From positions 38,523,219 through 38,587,218 of the forward strand of contig CM055096.1 in NCBI GenBank assembly GCA_029204225.1: 64,000 nt of DNA. Reading direction: 5' to 3'. The position numbers were made by a program, and so were the translations under genes. A model generated the notes under the pieces. That model was not told the origin of the DNA. It saw only the letters and a list, made by a program, of their open reading frames with translations, and did no database searches. The DNA is from Diphasiastrum complanatum (taxonomy: Eukaryota > Streptophyta > Lycopodiopsida > Lycopodiales > Lycopodiaceae). Shown here piece by piece: positions 45,866 to 54,632 of this stretch (position 1 is the stretch's first letter; every line of letters starts with the position of its first letter).

Positions 45866-47024
45866 GGTTGGCTTCTATTTACAGTAAGTATTCCATTTTT
45901 GGTGATATTTGGATGTTTGATCAAGTTCTAGCATGATTTTGCATTGCTTTGTTGATCAAATCTTACTAACCTTTGTTTTGTGAGTTGAACTTGTGGATCA
46001 AAAGCATATTTCAGGTCTATTGAAGATCAGAGGCTGAAAAGAAACTATTTTGGATCAGATCATAACACCTAATCATTTGTGATTGTGAGGCTTGTGCATA
46101 TTCAATACTAACAATGTTCTTTTCAATCCTATTGTTGACAATCTCCATTCTTGGATGAACACTCTCCTTAAGTGGATGAAACTTCTCCTTAAGTGGATGA
46201 CAAATGCTCTTTTGAGTGAGTTGTAATTCTCCTAAAGGCTGAGCAAAGCTCCCATTTGGATGAAAGATCCCCTTTTTTGGGTGAACATATTGTAAGCTCC
46301 ATTGTGAAGAGCATATTGTAAAGATTGTCATCAATTTTGGCATAAATTTTGGTGTACTTTGTTGAGCATGTAAGTAACTCTCCTTATGTAATTTGATTGG
46401 AGCATTTGCTGGAAGGTGTTAACCATTATGCAAGTGTGTTTTCAGGTTCTTAACAGGTTGAGGAACATTCTCATGTGAAGTGATCTTAGATCTACATCTA
46501 AACACCAAGATTTGACAAGATAGTGAAGCTAGTCTTGTGATTCACTAAGTGTGCTCATTCATTCACCTCTAAATCTTGTATTTATCACTTGCTGGAGTTT
46601 ATAAACTTTTAGAAGTGTGGTTTACATGTGGTTTTACAGGTTGAATCAATATCTTAGTGTGTTGATCATATGTTGATCAAGTTTGTTCATTACTAGGTAA
46701 TCTTGGCATCCTAGTTTTGGGTATTTTCTAAGAATGCAAGTAACTCTTCACACCATAACTTGATTTGGTCACTTGCTGGAAAGTTTGAGAGCTTAAGCAA
46801 GAGTGTGTTCAGGTTGGTTTGATTTTGTAATCCATTCTTAGTGTGTGCAAAGTGTTGCATGTGTTTCAATCTTCCTTTCTATGCTTGGAAACCATCTAGG
46901 TTCAAGATAGAAGTGTTTTAGGGTCCTAAATCTTCATAGATCTCTTTATCTATCATTTGTTGAGAGAAAAGTGAGTGCTAAGTGCTTTAGGACAGAACCT
47001 AAAAGTTGAAGAAACATTAGAATC
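45866..47024 (+). other. Untranslated leader of copia element 1
   Basis: No gene is present. Three related blocks recur in it: GTAACTCTCCTTATG...CTTGCTGGAAGG near 46376, CTTGCTGGAGTTTATAAAC near 46590, and GTAACTCTTCACACC...CTTGCTGGAAAG near 46739. A shorter tandem CTCCTTAAGTGGATGA lies at 46166-46200. Confidence 0.7.
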
Positions 47025-49361
47025 ATGGCTTCCAATGGTGGGATCATGCTAGAGTCTAGTGAAAGGTTGAGTTCATCAAACTACTCTACTTGGAAAGTGA
47101 GGATGGAGTCCTTACTTGAGTTGAATGAACTCATGGACATAGTTGCAGAAATTGAAGAGAGACCTCTCACACTTCAAGAGCAACAAAGGTTTGATAAGAA
47201 GGCCAAAAGGGCTCTTCATATCATTAAAATGAATGTTACAAATGAACTTCTCAAGGAAGTTGGAAAGTGTCAAAGTGCAAGTGAGGCATGGAATGCCTTA
47301 AAGAAGCTCTTTGAATCAAAGTCCACATCTAGGGTATTGACCCTAAGGAGACAAATATTTTCTAGTAGGCAAAGAGAGGGTGAAAGTGCTCATGCATTTA
47401 TCTTGAGAGTTAAGTCCCTAAGTGATGATTTAGCATGCATTGATGAGAACATAAAAGATGGTGAAATAGTCCAAGTTATGTTGAATGGTTTGCTAAATGA
47501 ACATGCTAACCTTGTGCAAAGTTTTTCCATTCAAAGAGTCTTGCCAAGTGTGGTTGACTTGCAAGAAATCTTATTGGCTGAAGAACATAGGTTGCAATCA
47601 AAGCTTGATGGTGCATCCTTGCAAGGTGGAGGTGAAGAGGCTTTCTTCACAAAAGGCAAATTCAAGGGCAAAGGTAAAGGCAAAGGGAAATGGTCCAAAG
47701 GTGGTAACTTTGATCATGATGATCACTCTTCCTCTTCCTCTTCTACTAAGAACAATAAGTCAAAGTTCAAGTGCTTTTATTGTGGGATAAAAGGTCATTT
47801 TGCAAATGAATGTTATAAGAAGAAAAGAGAGCAAGGAGAGAGGCAAGGAAATCTTACAATAGATGAGGAAGAACATAACACATGTGAATCACTTGTTATG
47901 ACCTCAAGTTTGCTAGCCAACATAGATGATAATGATCCTTGGTGGATTGATAGTGGAGCCTCATCTCACATGACAAGACATAAGGAATACTTTACATCCT
48001 TATTGTCTTATGAGGGAGAAGGTAACATCATCTACACTGCAAATGATGGTCAATGTGACATCAAAGGCATAGGCACTATTCCTATTTCCCTTTCAACAAA
48101 TAGGAAAGCAAATCTTGAAAATGTCTTGTACATTCCTTCAATCACTAAGAATTTGCTTAGTGTAAGTCAAATGATTGACAAAGGACTTGATGTGGAGTTC
48201 ATTGGAGATGCATGTTTGATAAGTAAATGTGGATCCTTGATTGCTCAATGTAGGAGGCATGGTAAACTTTTCAAGCTTGATGCATGTGTGATCTCTAATC
48301 ATGAAGGATGTATGGCTAGGGAGCAATTGACAAACCAAGAAGTTTGGCACAAGAGGTTGGGCCATCCCAACTTCAAATCTTTGGAGGTAATGGCAAAGAA
48401 AGAGCTTGTTCTTGGTCTCCCTAAAAGTCTTGTTGCAAACAATAGTGTTTGTGAACATTGTGCCTTGTCCAAATCTCATAGACTTGCTTATTCTAGATCT
48501 ACTTCTAGATCTAAAGAAGCTTTTCAACTTGTGCATTCTGATATTCATTCTTCTAGTACAACTAGCAATGGTGGGGCAAAGATGTATGCAACTTTCATTG
48601 ATGACTTTAGTAGGTATACTTGGATCTATCTTCTTAAAAGTAAGGATGAAGTGTTTGCTGCATTTGTCAAGTTCAAGAATGAAATGGAAAACCAATTCAA
48701 TACAAAGATCAAATGCTTAAGATCTGATAATGGAGGGGAATACACCTCAAATAGGTTCAAAGACTTTTGTATAGCACATGGGATTAAGAGGGAGATGTCT
48801 AGTCCTAGGACTCCACAACAGAATGGAGTGGCCGAGAGGAAGAATAGAACCCTTTGTGAATGTGCCAAGGCAATGAGACTACATGCTAATCTTGCTAAGT
48901 CTTTTTGGGGGGAAGCTTTAGCATGTGCTAACTATCTATGTAATAGATGGACAAGTGCTTCCTTGGATGGTAAAACTTCTCATGAGGTTCTTTATGGTAG
49001 AAGGCCGAGTGTCAAGCATTGTAGGATCTTTGGATGTACATGTTTTGTCAATATCACACTTGATGATAGAACTAAAGAAGATCCTTCATCAAAGAAGGGT
49101 GTGTTTGTTGGCTATAGTGAAGTAAGCAAGGCTTACAAAGTGTACATTCCTTCTACAAAGAAAGTTGTCATAAGTAGGGATGTCATCTTTCATGAAGAGA
49201 ATGTTTCCAATGTTGTTGATGTTGATGTTGATGTGCCTACTAATCATCATGATGTGCAAGATGTCTTGGATGAAGATGGAGATGCCACTCCAAAGCAAAC
49301 TTCAAGGAAGACTCAAAGGCAAAGGGCTAAGCCATCAAGGCTAACCTATGATGAAAAATGA
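47025..49361 (+). CDS. Copia element 1 gag-protease-integrase (778 codons to TGA)
   Basis: The frame starts at MASNGGIMLESSERLSSSNY. It contains UBN2-type gag, a Gly/Lys-rich stretch, a CCHC knuckle CFYCGIKGHFANEC (about 249-262), and protease DSGASSHMT (about 308). The GAG-pre-integrase zinc site HKRLGH...CEHC begins near 441. The integrase core carries HSDIHS (503), RSDNGGEY (566) and GVAERKNRT (602). The linker ends RLTYDEK just before TGA. Related elements stay open here (RLTYDGQGD in element 2), so the TGA is a nonsense change or, less likely, a read-through site. The polyprotein continues in frame at 49362. Confidence 0.95.
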   Translation: MASNGGIMLESSERLSSSNYSTWKVRMESLLELNELMDIVAEIEERPLTLQEQQRFDKKAKRALHIIKMNVTNELLKEVGKCQSASEAWNALKKLFESKSTSRVLTLRRQIFSSRQREGESAHAFILRVKSLSDDLACIDENIKDGEIVQVMLNGLLNEHANLVQSFSIQRVLPSVVDLQEILLAEEHRLQSKLDGASLQGGGEEAFFTKGKFKGKGKGKGKWSKGGNFDHDDHSSSSSSTKNNKSKFKCFYCGIKGHFANECYKKKREQGERQGNLTIDEEEHNTCESLVMTSSLLANIDDNDPWWIDSGASSHMTRHKEYFTSLLSYEGEGNIIYTANDGQCDIKGIGTIPISLSTNRKANLENVLYIPSITKNLLSVSQMIDKGLDVEFIGDACLISKCGSLIAQCRRHGKLFKLDACVISNHEGCMAREQLTNQEVWHKRLGHPNFKSLEVMAKKELVLGLPKSLVANNSVCEHCALSKSHRLAYSRSTSRSKEAFQLVHSDIHSSSTTSNGGAKMYATFIDDFSRYTWIYLLKSKDEVFAAFVKFKNEMENQFNTKIKCLRSDNGGEYTSNRFKDFCIAHGIKREMSSPRTPQQNGVAERKNRTLCECAKAMRLHANLAKSFWGEALACANYLCNRWTSASLDGKTSHEVLYGRRPSVKHCRIFGCTCFVNITLDDRTKEDPSSKKGVFVGYSEVSKAYKVYIPSTKKVVISRDVIFHEENVSNVVDVDVDVPTNHHDVQDVLDEDGDATPKQTSRKTQRQRAKPSRLTYDEK

Positions 49362-50978
49362 AAGCAAGTGGTGGACAACTCTAACTTTGCTTTTCTTACC
49401 TCTTTTGATGAACCAACTTGTGTAGGTGAAGCAATTCAAAAGAAGGAATGGATCCAAGCCATGGATCATGAGCATCAAGCACTCATCAAAAGCAACACAT
49501 GGAGGTTGGTAAAGCTTCCAAAGGACAAGAAGGCAATTGGTTGTAAGTGGATCTTCAAGATCAAGACAAATCAAAATGGATCAATCAACAAGTACAAGGC
49601 AAGGTTGGTGGCAAAGGGGTATGCTCAAGAATATGGTATTGACTATGATGAGACCTTTGCACCCGTGGCAAAGATGGTAACTATTCGAATCCTAATCTCT
49701 CTTGCAACTCTTTATGATTGGGATATGTGGCAAATGGATGTTACTAATGCCTTCTTGAATGGTGATCTTGAAGAAGATATTTACATGGAGCAACCCGAGG
49801 GCTATGTTTCACATGATGAGCCTAATCATGTGTGCTATCTCCAAAAGAGTTTGTATGGGCTAAAGCAAGCACCAAGGAGTTGGTATGCTAAGCTCAATTC
49901 CTTCTTACTTTCTCAAAACTTTGTTATGAGTGAGTATGATCATTCTCTCTACTTTAGATTGAATGAAAATGATATCACTTTACTTTTGATCTATGTTGAT
50001 GACATTATCTTAAGTGGTGGTAACAATCTAGATATAGATGAAATCAAGATGGCACTCAAAAGAGAGTTTGAAATTCAAGATCTTGGTAAACTTCATTATA
50101 TCTTAGGAATAGAGATTATTAGAACTTCTAAATCTACATTCATATGTCAAGAAAAGTATGTTAACTCTATTCTAAAAAGGTTTCATATGGAAGATTGTAA
50201 AGTTGTTTCTACTCCTATGGAATCAAATGTAAAGCTAACTACAAGAAGTAATGAAAGATCCTTCAAGGACATTACTCTCTATAGAAAGCTAATAGGATAT
50301 CTTATATGGTTAACCATCACAAGACCTGATCTAAGCTTTGTGGTTGGTAAACTAAGTCAATTTATGCAAGATCCTAGTGAGGCTCATTGGAAGCTAGGAA
50401 AGAGAGTACTTAGATACATCTCGGGATCTAGAGATTTTGGCATCTTGTATGGAGGTACTACACCTAACCTTTGTGGATTTTCAGATTCAGATTTTGCAGG
50501 TGATCAAATGGATAGGAAGTCAACAAGTGCCTTTGCAATCTATCTTGGAGATGGAGTGGTCTCATGGCTATCAAAGAAGCAACCAACTATCTCTCTATCT
50601 TCCACCGAAGCCGAGTACAAGGCATTAACAACATGCACCAAGGAGATTCTTTGGATCAAGAGGATGTTATTGGATCTTCACTTGCTGGAACCAGAGAAGA
50701 CTCCAATCATACTTTGTGATAACCTTTCAGCCCAAAGCTTGGCAAGCAATCCTGTTTTTCATGCAAGGAGCAAGCACATTGAGATTGCTCACCATTTTGT
50801 GAGAGATCAAGTCATTGCCAAAGAGGTGGAGCTTCAACATGTCTCTTCAAAGGAGTGTGTGGCTGATATCTTCACCAAACCATTGGGAAAGGACCTATAT
50901 TTAATGCATAGATCTAATCTTGGAATGTGCTCAAAGACTATGTTGAAACTAGCATCCAATGTTGAAGAGGGAGTGTGA
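49362..50978 (+). CDS. Copia element 1 reverse transcriptase-RNase H (in frame after TGA)
   Basis: This continues the previous frame directly after TGA; no ATG start is near. RT shows NTWRLVKLPKDKKAIGCKW, ARLVAKGYAQEYGIDYDETF, DVTNAFLNGDLEEDIYMEQP and the YVDDIILSG palm box (49993). RNase H shows SDSDFAGD, SSTEAEYKAL (50599) and CDNLSAQSLASNPVFH, ending with SKHIEIAHHFVRDQV and VADIFTKPLGKDL. All catalytic acidic residues are present. It ends five bases inside the 3' LTR region, next to the polypurine tract. Confidence 0.95.
   Translation, partial: KQVVDNSNFAFLTSFDEPTCVGEAIQKKEWIQAMDHEHQALIKSNTWRLVKLPKDKKAIGCKWIFKIKTNQNGSINKYKARLVAKGYAQEYGIDYDETFAPVAKMVTIRILISLATLYDWDMWQMDVTNAFLNGDLEEDIYMEQPEGYVSHDEPNHVCYLQKSLYGLKQAPRSWYAKLNSFLLSQNFVMSEYDHSLYFRLNENDITLLLIYVDDIILSGGNNLDIDEIKMALKREFEIQDLGKLHYILGIEIIRTSKSTFICQEKYVNSILKRFHMEDCKVVSTPMESNVKLTTRSNERSFKDITLYRKLIGYLIWLTITRPDLSFVVGKLSQFMQDPSEAHWKLGKRVLRYISGSRDFGILYGGTTPNLCGFSDSDFAGDQMDRKSTSAFAIYLGDGVVSWLSKKQPTISLSSTEAEYKALTTCTKEILWIKRMLLDLHLLEPEKTPIILCDNLSAQSLASNPVFHARSKHIEIAHHFVRDQVIAKEVELQHVSSKECVADIFTKPLGKDLYLMHRSNLGMCSKTMLKLASNVEEGV
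50964..50973 (+). other. Polypurine tract of copia element 1
   Basis: GAAGAGGGAG immediately precedes the 3' LTR and overlaps the last codons of pol. Confidence 0.9.
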
Positions 50979-51628
50979 AAATTGTCAACATTTCCTAGCT
51001 AGTTTGAGGCCTAAATTGGCTAAAATTGTAAATAGTTTTGGTTCTGGAGTTTTGCACGTGTGAACCAGGCCACAATGTTTTTATTTACTGTATTTTTTCA
51101 GTATGATGAAGTGTCAAACTTCATACCCTTCAAAATGAGACCATTTTGATGTATTTTGGTCATATAAGCCATTTTTAACTATTTTTCCTATATAGGGAAT
51201 ATCTAGGGTCAAGTACCTTCTAGAGAGAGGAGAGAGAGTCATCTTCCTCATCCATAAATAGTAGGGAAGTCGTGGAGAACAGGTTGGAGAAACCTTTTGT
51301 ATGCTTCATTGAGATCAATAGATCATTGTCATTGTTTCTTCCTCCATTGAGAGCATTGTTGTGTGTATTGTCTTCAAGCTATTGTGTATGATCTTAGGTG
51401 CTTTCCAAAAGTGATAGGCTGATGTATTATGGACTGTATAATGCTATTTTGGGCCGCACTTGATGTTTATGGAAGTTTCCATTTGTGATAAATGCTTTTT
51501 GATCAAGTTCTTTGCATTCTAGGTAGCATAGAATGTGTTGCCAATTCCTAGCTTATGTAGTTTGGAGTGCAAGCATTCAAGCCAATGATCTTGGAGTATA
51601 GATCCACTTAGGATCTGTATTTTTCACA
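50974..51628 (+). repeat. 3' LTR of copia element 1 (655 bp)
   Basis: Same length and sequence as 45198-45852 apart from one base, with TG...CA ends, followed by the GGAAA target copy. Confidence 0.97.
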
Positions 51629-51633
51629 GGAAA

Positions 51634-52285
51634 GACATATAGAAAGCGCAAGGATTGACTAGGGTACAAGCAGCTACAACAATGGATGGAGATTTTTTTG
51701 TAAAGTTAAAATCTCCAAAGGTGTAGAAGCCATCTGTTGTGCCACAGAGGAGTCAAATTTCATATATGTTCCTCCGTCTCTTTGGGATCGTCTGACTCTG
51801 TACATATTCGATCACAACATAGAATCTTTGAGTTCGAGCTATATTGCATCAATGGTGCAACATTGCTTGACAACACTAATGACACAACACAACTTATGTG
51901 TCATTGTTATGTTCTTGGAGCAAAGCACCAAAGATGGAGTCAAAGGGAGCCTAACGGCAATGCACGACGTACGGTGCTAAGTTTTCAAAGGGTATTACGA
52001 GAACGACACACACTTGAGACAGGGCAATGTTTTAGTTCAAAATCTGTAGCCCGTACTATTTGTTCTATATAATGCAGAGGATCCAAACTGTATAAGTGCC
52101 TATGTGCAAAACAAATTTAAATTCCTGAAATTGTGTTTTGGCAATAGTGGAAAACGCTCAAAAAATTATGTGATGTGGAAGCCATCTCACAAAAAACGAG
52201 CACTGCATTGGAAAGGCGTAACAGCATTCTTGAGTCCTTCTTTGCTCCGGACAATTCGGTGTGTTTATATCGGCTATCTTATATG
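51634..52285 (+). pseudogene. Unrecognised gene fragment between the two copia elements
   Basis: One frame is open for about 85 codons (51723-51980) with EESNFIYVPPSLWDRLTLYI, FDHNIESLSSSYIASMVQHC and CVIVMFLEQSTKDGVKGSLT, then a stop. Further pieces include VFKGYYENDTHLRQGNVLVQ and, near the right end, EAISQKTSTALERRNSILES and FFAPDNSVCLYRLSYM, which runs up to copia element 2. The frames shift, so the segment contains introns or damage. Composition suggests former coding DNA; the family is unknown. Confidence 0.45.
52281..52285. repeat. Target-site duplication of copia element 2 (left)
   Basis: ATATG precedes the 5' LTR and recurs at 57812-57816 after the 3' LTR remnant. Confidence 0.88.
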
Positions 52286-52975
52286 TGTGAAAAATTGCCT
52301 ACATTGGCAAATCTAGCCATGTAGAATATTGTACATTTTGTCAATATTGTTTGTTGGTTACTTGAATGGCCAAAGTGCCACTTGTACATACACACCTAAA
52401 GTAGGTTACCACGAGTCAAGAGGAGTGGTTGTGTCTATTTGGTAGTGATTCCTACTTTGTAGGATCTAGACCATGATTTATGATGAGATTTGTACCTACC
52501 ATGCACCTATTAAGCATGACTCTTGGATCTAGGCTAGGGTTTTCACATTAGGGCAAGAAAGTGGAGTCTACTTCCTTATTACATGCTGGATTTTCACCTA
52601 ACTTTGCAAAGGAAGTGTGTTTTACTATGTATTTCCATTCTCCATAGTGAGAAGATAGAAACTTTTTGGAGCCTCAAGGAGAAACTCGAGTTTCCTCTCA
52701 TTGTATGGTGATTACTCTATTTTCCAATGAAACCCAGCTTTGGCACTTTGTAAACACTGTCTACAGGCCGTACTACAGCCTTATTTCCACATGTGTGGAG
52801 TTGGATTAGACTATTTGATCAATGCTTTGATTGTCTCTACTTGTTTCCTATCAAGCTGCTAAACTAGATCTTGTTTTCTGATGACTAGTTTCTGATAGAT
52901 TGTTTAACAAGCATACAATCACCTTGTGGATCATTCAAAGATCCATTTATGGTCCTTAGTACTATACTTTTCACA
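52286..52975 (+). repeat. 5' LTR of copia element 2 (690 bp)
   Basis: It starts TGTGAAAAATTGCC, like the LTR of element 1, and ends ACTTTTCACA. Its last 247 bases match 57566-57811 with about three differences. Confidence 0.92.
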
Positions 52976-52988
52976 TGGTATCAGATCC
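52976..52988 (+). other. Primer-binding site of copia element 2
   Basis: TGGTATCAGATCC directly follows the LTR and matches the Met-tRNA complement over its first ten bases. Confidence 0.9.
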
Positions 52989-53603
52989 AAGTACAAGGCC
53001 ATTGATCTGTGTTTGAATCTAATCCAGTTTTAGCAGGTTTTGGTGCAAAAAGCTAGTATTGGAAGGGCGAGCTAGTATCCAGGTTCTGGTGAGGGGATTT
53101 GATCCCAAACTTTTTCAGGATCAAAATCCGTACTGTTCACACGTGTGGGCATCTCTGAACCAGCATTTAATAACCCATATTCATTGGATCATAGAAAATT
53201 CATATGGTGTCAGTTTGATGTAATTTTTGGCGCAAATCCTAGGATAAGCTACCAAGATCACTTGCCATTGATTAGTTTTGAATTTGTTTCATGACTAATT
53301 AATCTAGGCTGATTTCAAACCTTCTTAAAGTGGAAACCAGGTCTTGAAAGTACATCAAAGTGAATGAGAGAGATAGAGTCAGTTTTTGTCCAAGAATAGC
53401 CAAGATTGGCAAGATTTGCTTGAGTGTAGTTTTCATCTCATCTTATCTTCATTCCAGCTTGTGAGGGAGTGATAGAACTGTGATTACAAATCCATCTGGT
53501 GGATTAGAAGTCAACATTTGAGTGAAACACTGCAAGTTAGAAACCTTTGTGAGTTTCAGGTCCAAACAAATCTATATCTTGTGTGTAGAATCTTGCTAGT
53601 AAG
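52989..53603 (+). other. Untranslated leader of copia element 2
   Basis: About 615 bases between the primer site and the gag start, without a gene or a clear repeat. Confidence 0.7.
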
Positions 53604-54632
53604 ATGGGATCAGTGGGAGCCTACCTTCTAGAAGCTAGTGAGAGGTTAAATTCTACCAATTATGCTATTTGGAAAGTGAGGATGGAGTCACTAATGGTGC
53701 TCCAGGATCTTTATGAGTTTCTAATAGATGATGAAGATGAACCTCTAGGTGCACAGGAATTAGTGAGATACAAGAAGAGGTCTAGGCTTGCACTTCACTG
53801 TATTAAGATGAATGTAAGCAATGATATTTTAAGGGAAGTATCATCATGTAAGAGTGCTAAAGAGGCTTGGGAATCTTTAAAATCTATCTATGAGTCTAGT
53901 AACACTTCGAGGGTTCTCATGCTTAGGAATCAGATTCTACAAAGCATAAAGAGGAGTGATGAGAATGCACAAGATTATGTGCTAAGAATCAAGTCTCTTA
54001 ATAGGGAGTTAGCTTCCATTGGAGAGAAGATTCAAGATAGTGAGCTTGTTCAGATTGTCCTAAATGGTGTAGGGAGTGGCTTTACAAATTTGGTCCAAAG
54101 CTTTGCAATCCAAGACACTTTGCCTACTATAGAAAAGCTACACAGTGTATTAGTAGCTGAAGAGTGTAGGATGTTGCATACCAATGCAAGAATGAATGCT
54201 ATTTCTCTGCAGGATGGTGATGAGAAAGCTAATTTCTCATTCAAAAGCAAGAAGAAGACCAATGGCAAGAAGAAGCACTTCAAGGAGACCAAGGAGGAGG
54301 ATGAGGCTTCAAGCTCAAAGGGCAAGATCAAAGACAAGTCCAAGTACAAATGTTTTTTTGGTGGAAAGAAAGGACATTTTGCATCAGAATGTCTCAAGAA
54401 GAAGAAGGCACAAGAGAGCAAACAAAGCAACATTGCACATCAGGAGGAAGAGGAGTATGAAGAGTCATCCTTGATGGTTTCCAACAAACCACCATCATCC
54501 AAGAGCAACACCAATGATTCTTGGTGGATTGATAGTGGGGCAAGTTCCCACATGACATATTCTCCACCTTACTTTCTTACAATGACTTACATAAATCAAT
54601 CTATACTGCAAGTAGTCAAGAATGTAAGATAA
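53604..54632 (+). pseudogene. Copia element 2 gag and protease start, frameshifted
   Basis: It begins MGSVGAYLLEASERLNSTNY. The UBN2-type gag includes AWESLKSIYESSNTSRVLML and ELVQIVLNGVGSGFTNLVQS. The zinc knuckle reads CFFGGKKGHFASEC: the second Cys codon (54360-54362) is GGT, so the CCHC site is broken. Protease DSGASSHMT is present near 54532. A frameshift at about 54590-54602 ends this frame, and the protease continues in another frame. Confidence 0.93.

Larger units (their letters stand above)
45198..51628 (+). mobile_element. Ty1/copia retrotransposon 1, almost intact (6431 bp)
   Basis: The element has 655 bp LTRs with one visible difference, a 5 bp target duplication, a primer site, a leader of ~1.16 kb, a gag-pol frame interrupted by one in-frame TGA, and a polypurine tract. 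All catalytic motifs of protease, integrase, RT and RNase H look intact. It is therefore a recent insertion. It lies 652 bp from copia element 2 in the same orientation. Confidence 0.97.

Noticed and set aside
46017-46343. 108-codon minus-strand frame in the leader of copia element 1
   Set aside because: It is antisense to the element and its pattern comes from short tandem repeats in the leader.
48138-48868. Minus-strand frames opposite copia element 1 integrase
   Set aside because: The plus-strand polyprotein with all its motifs explains this DNA.
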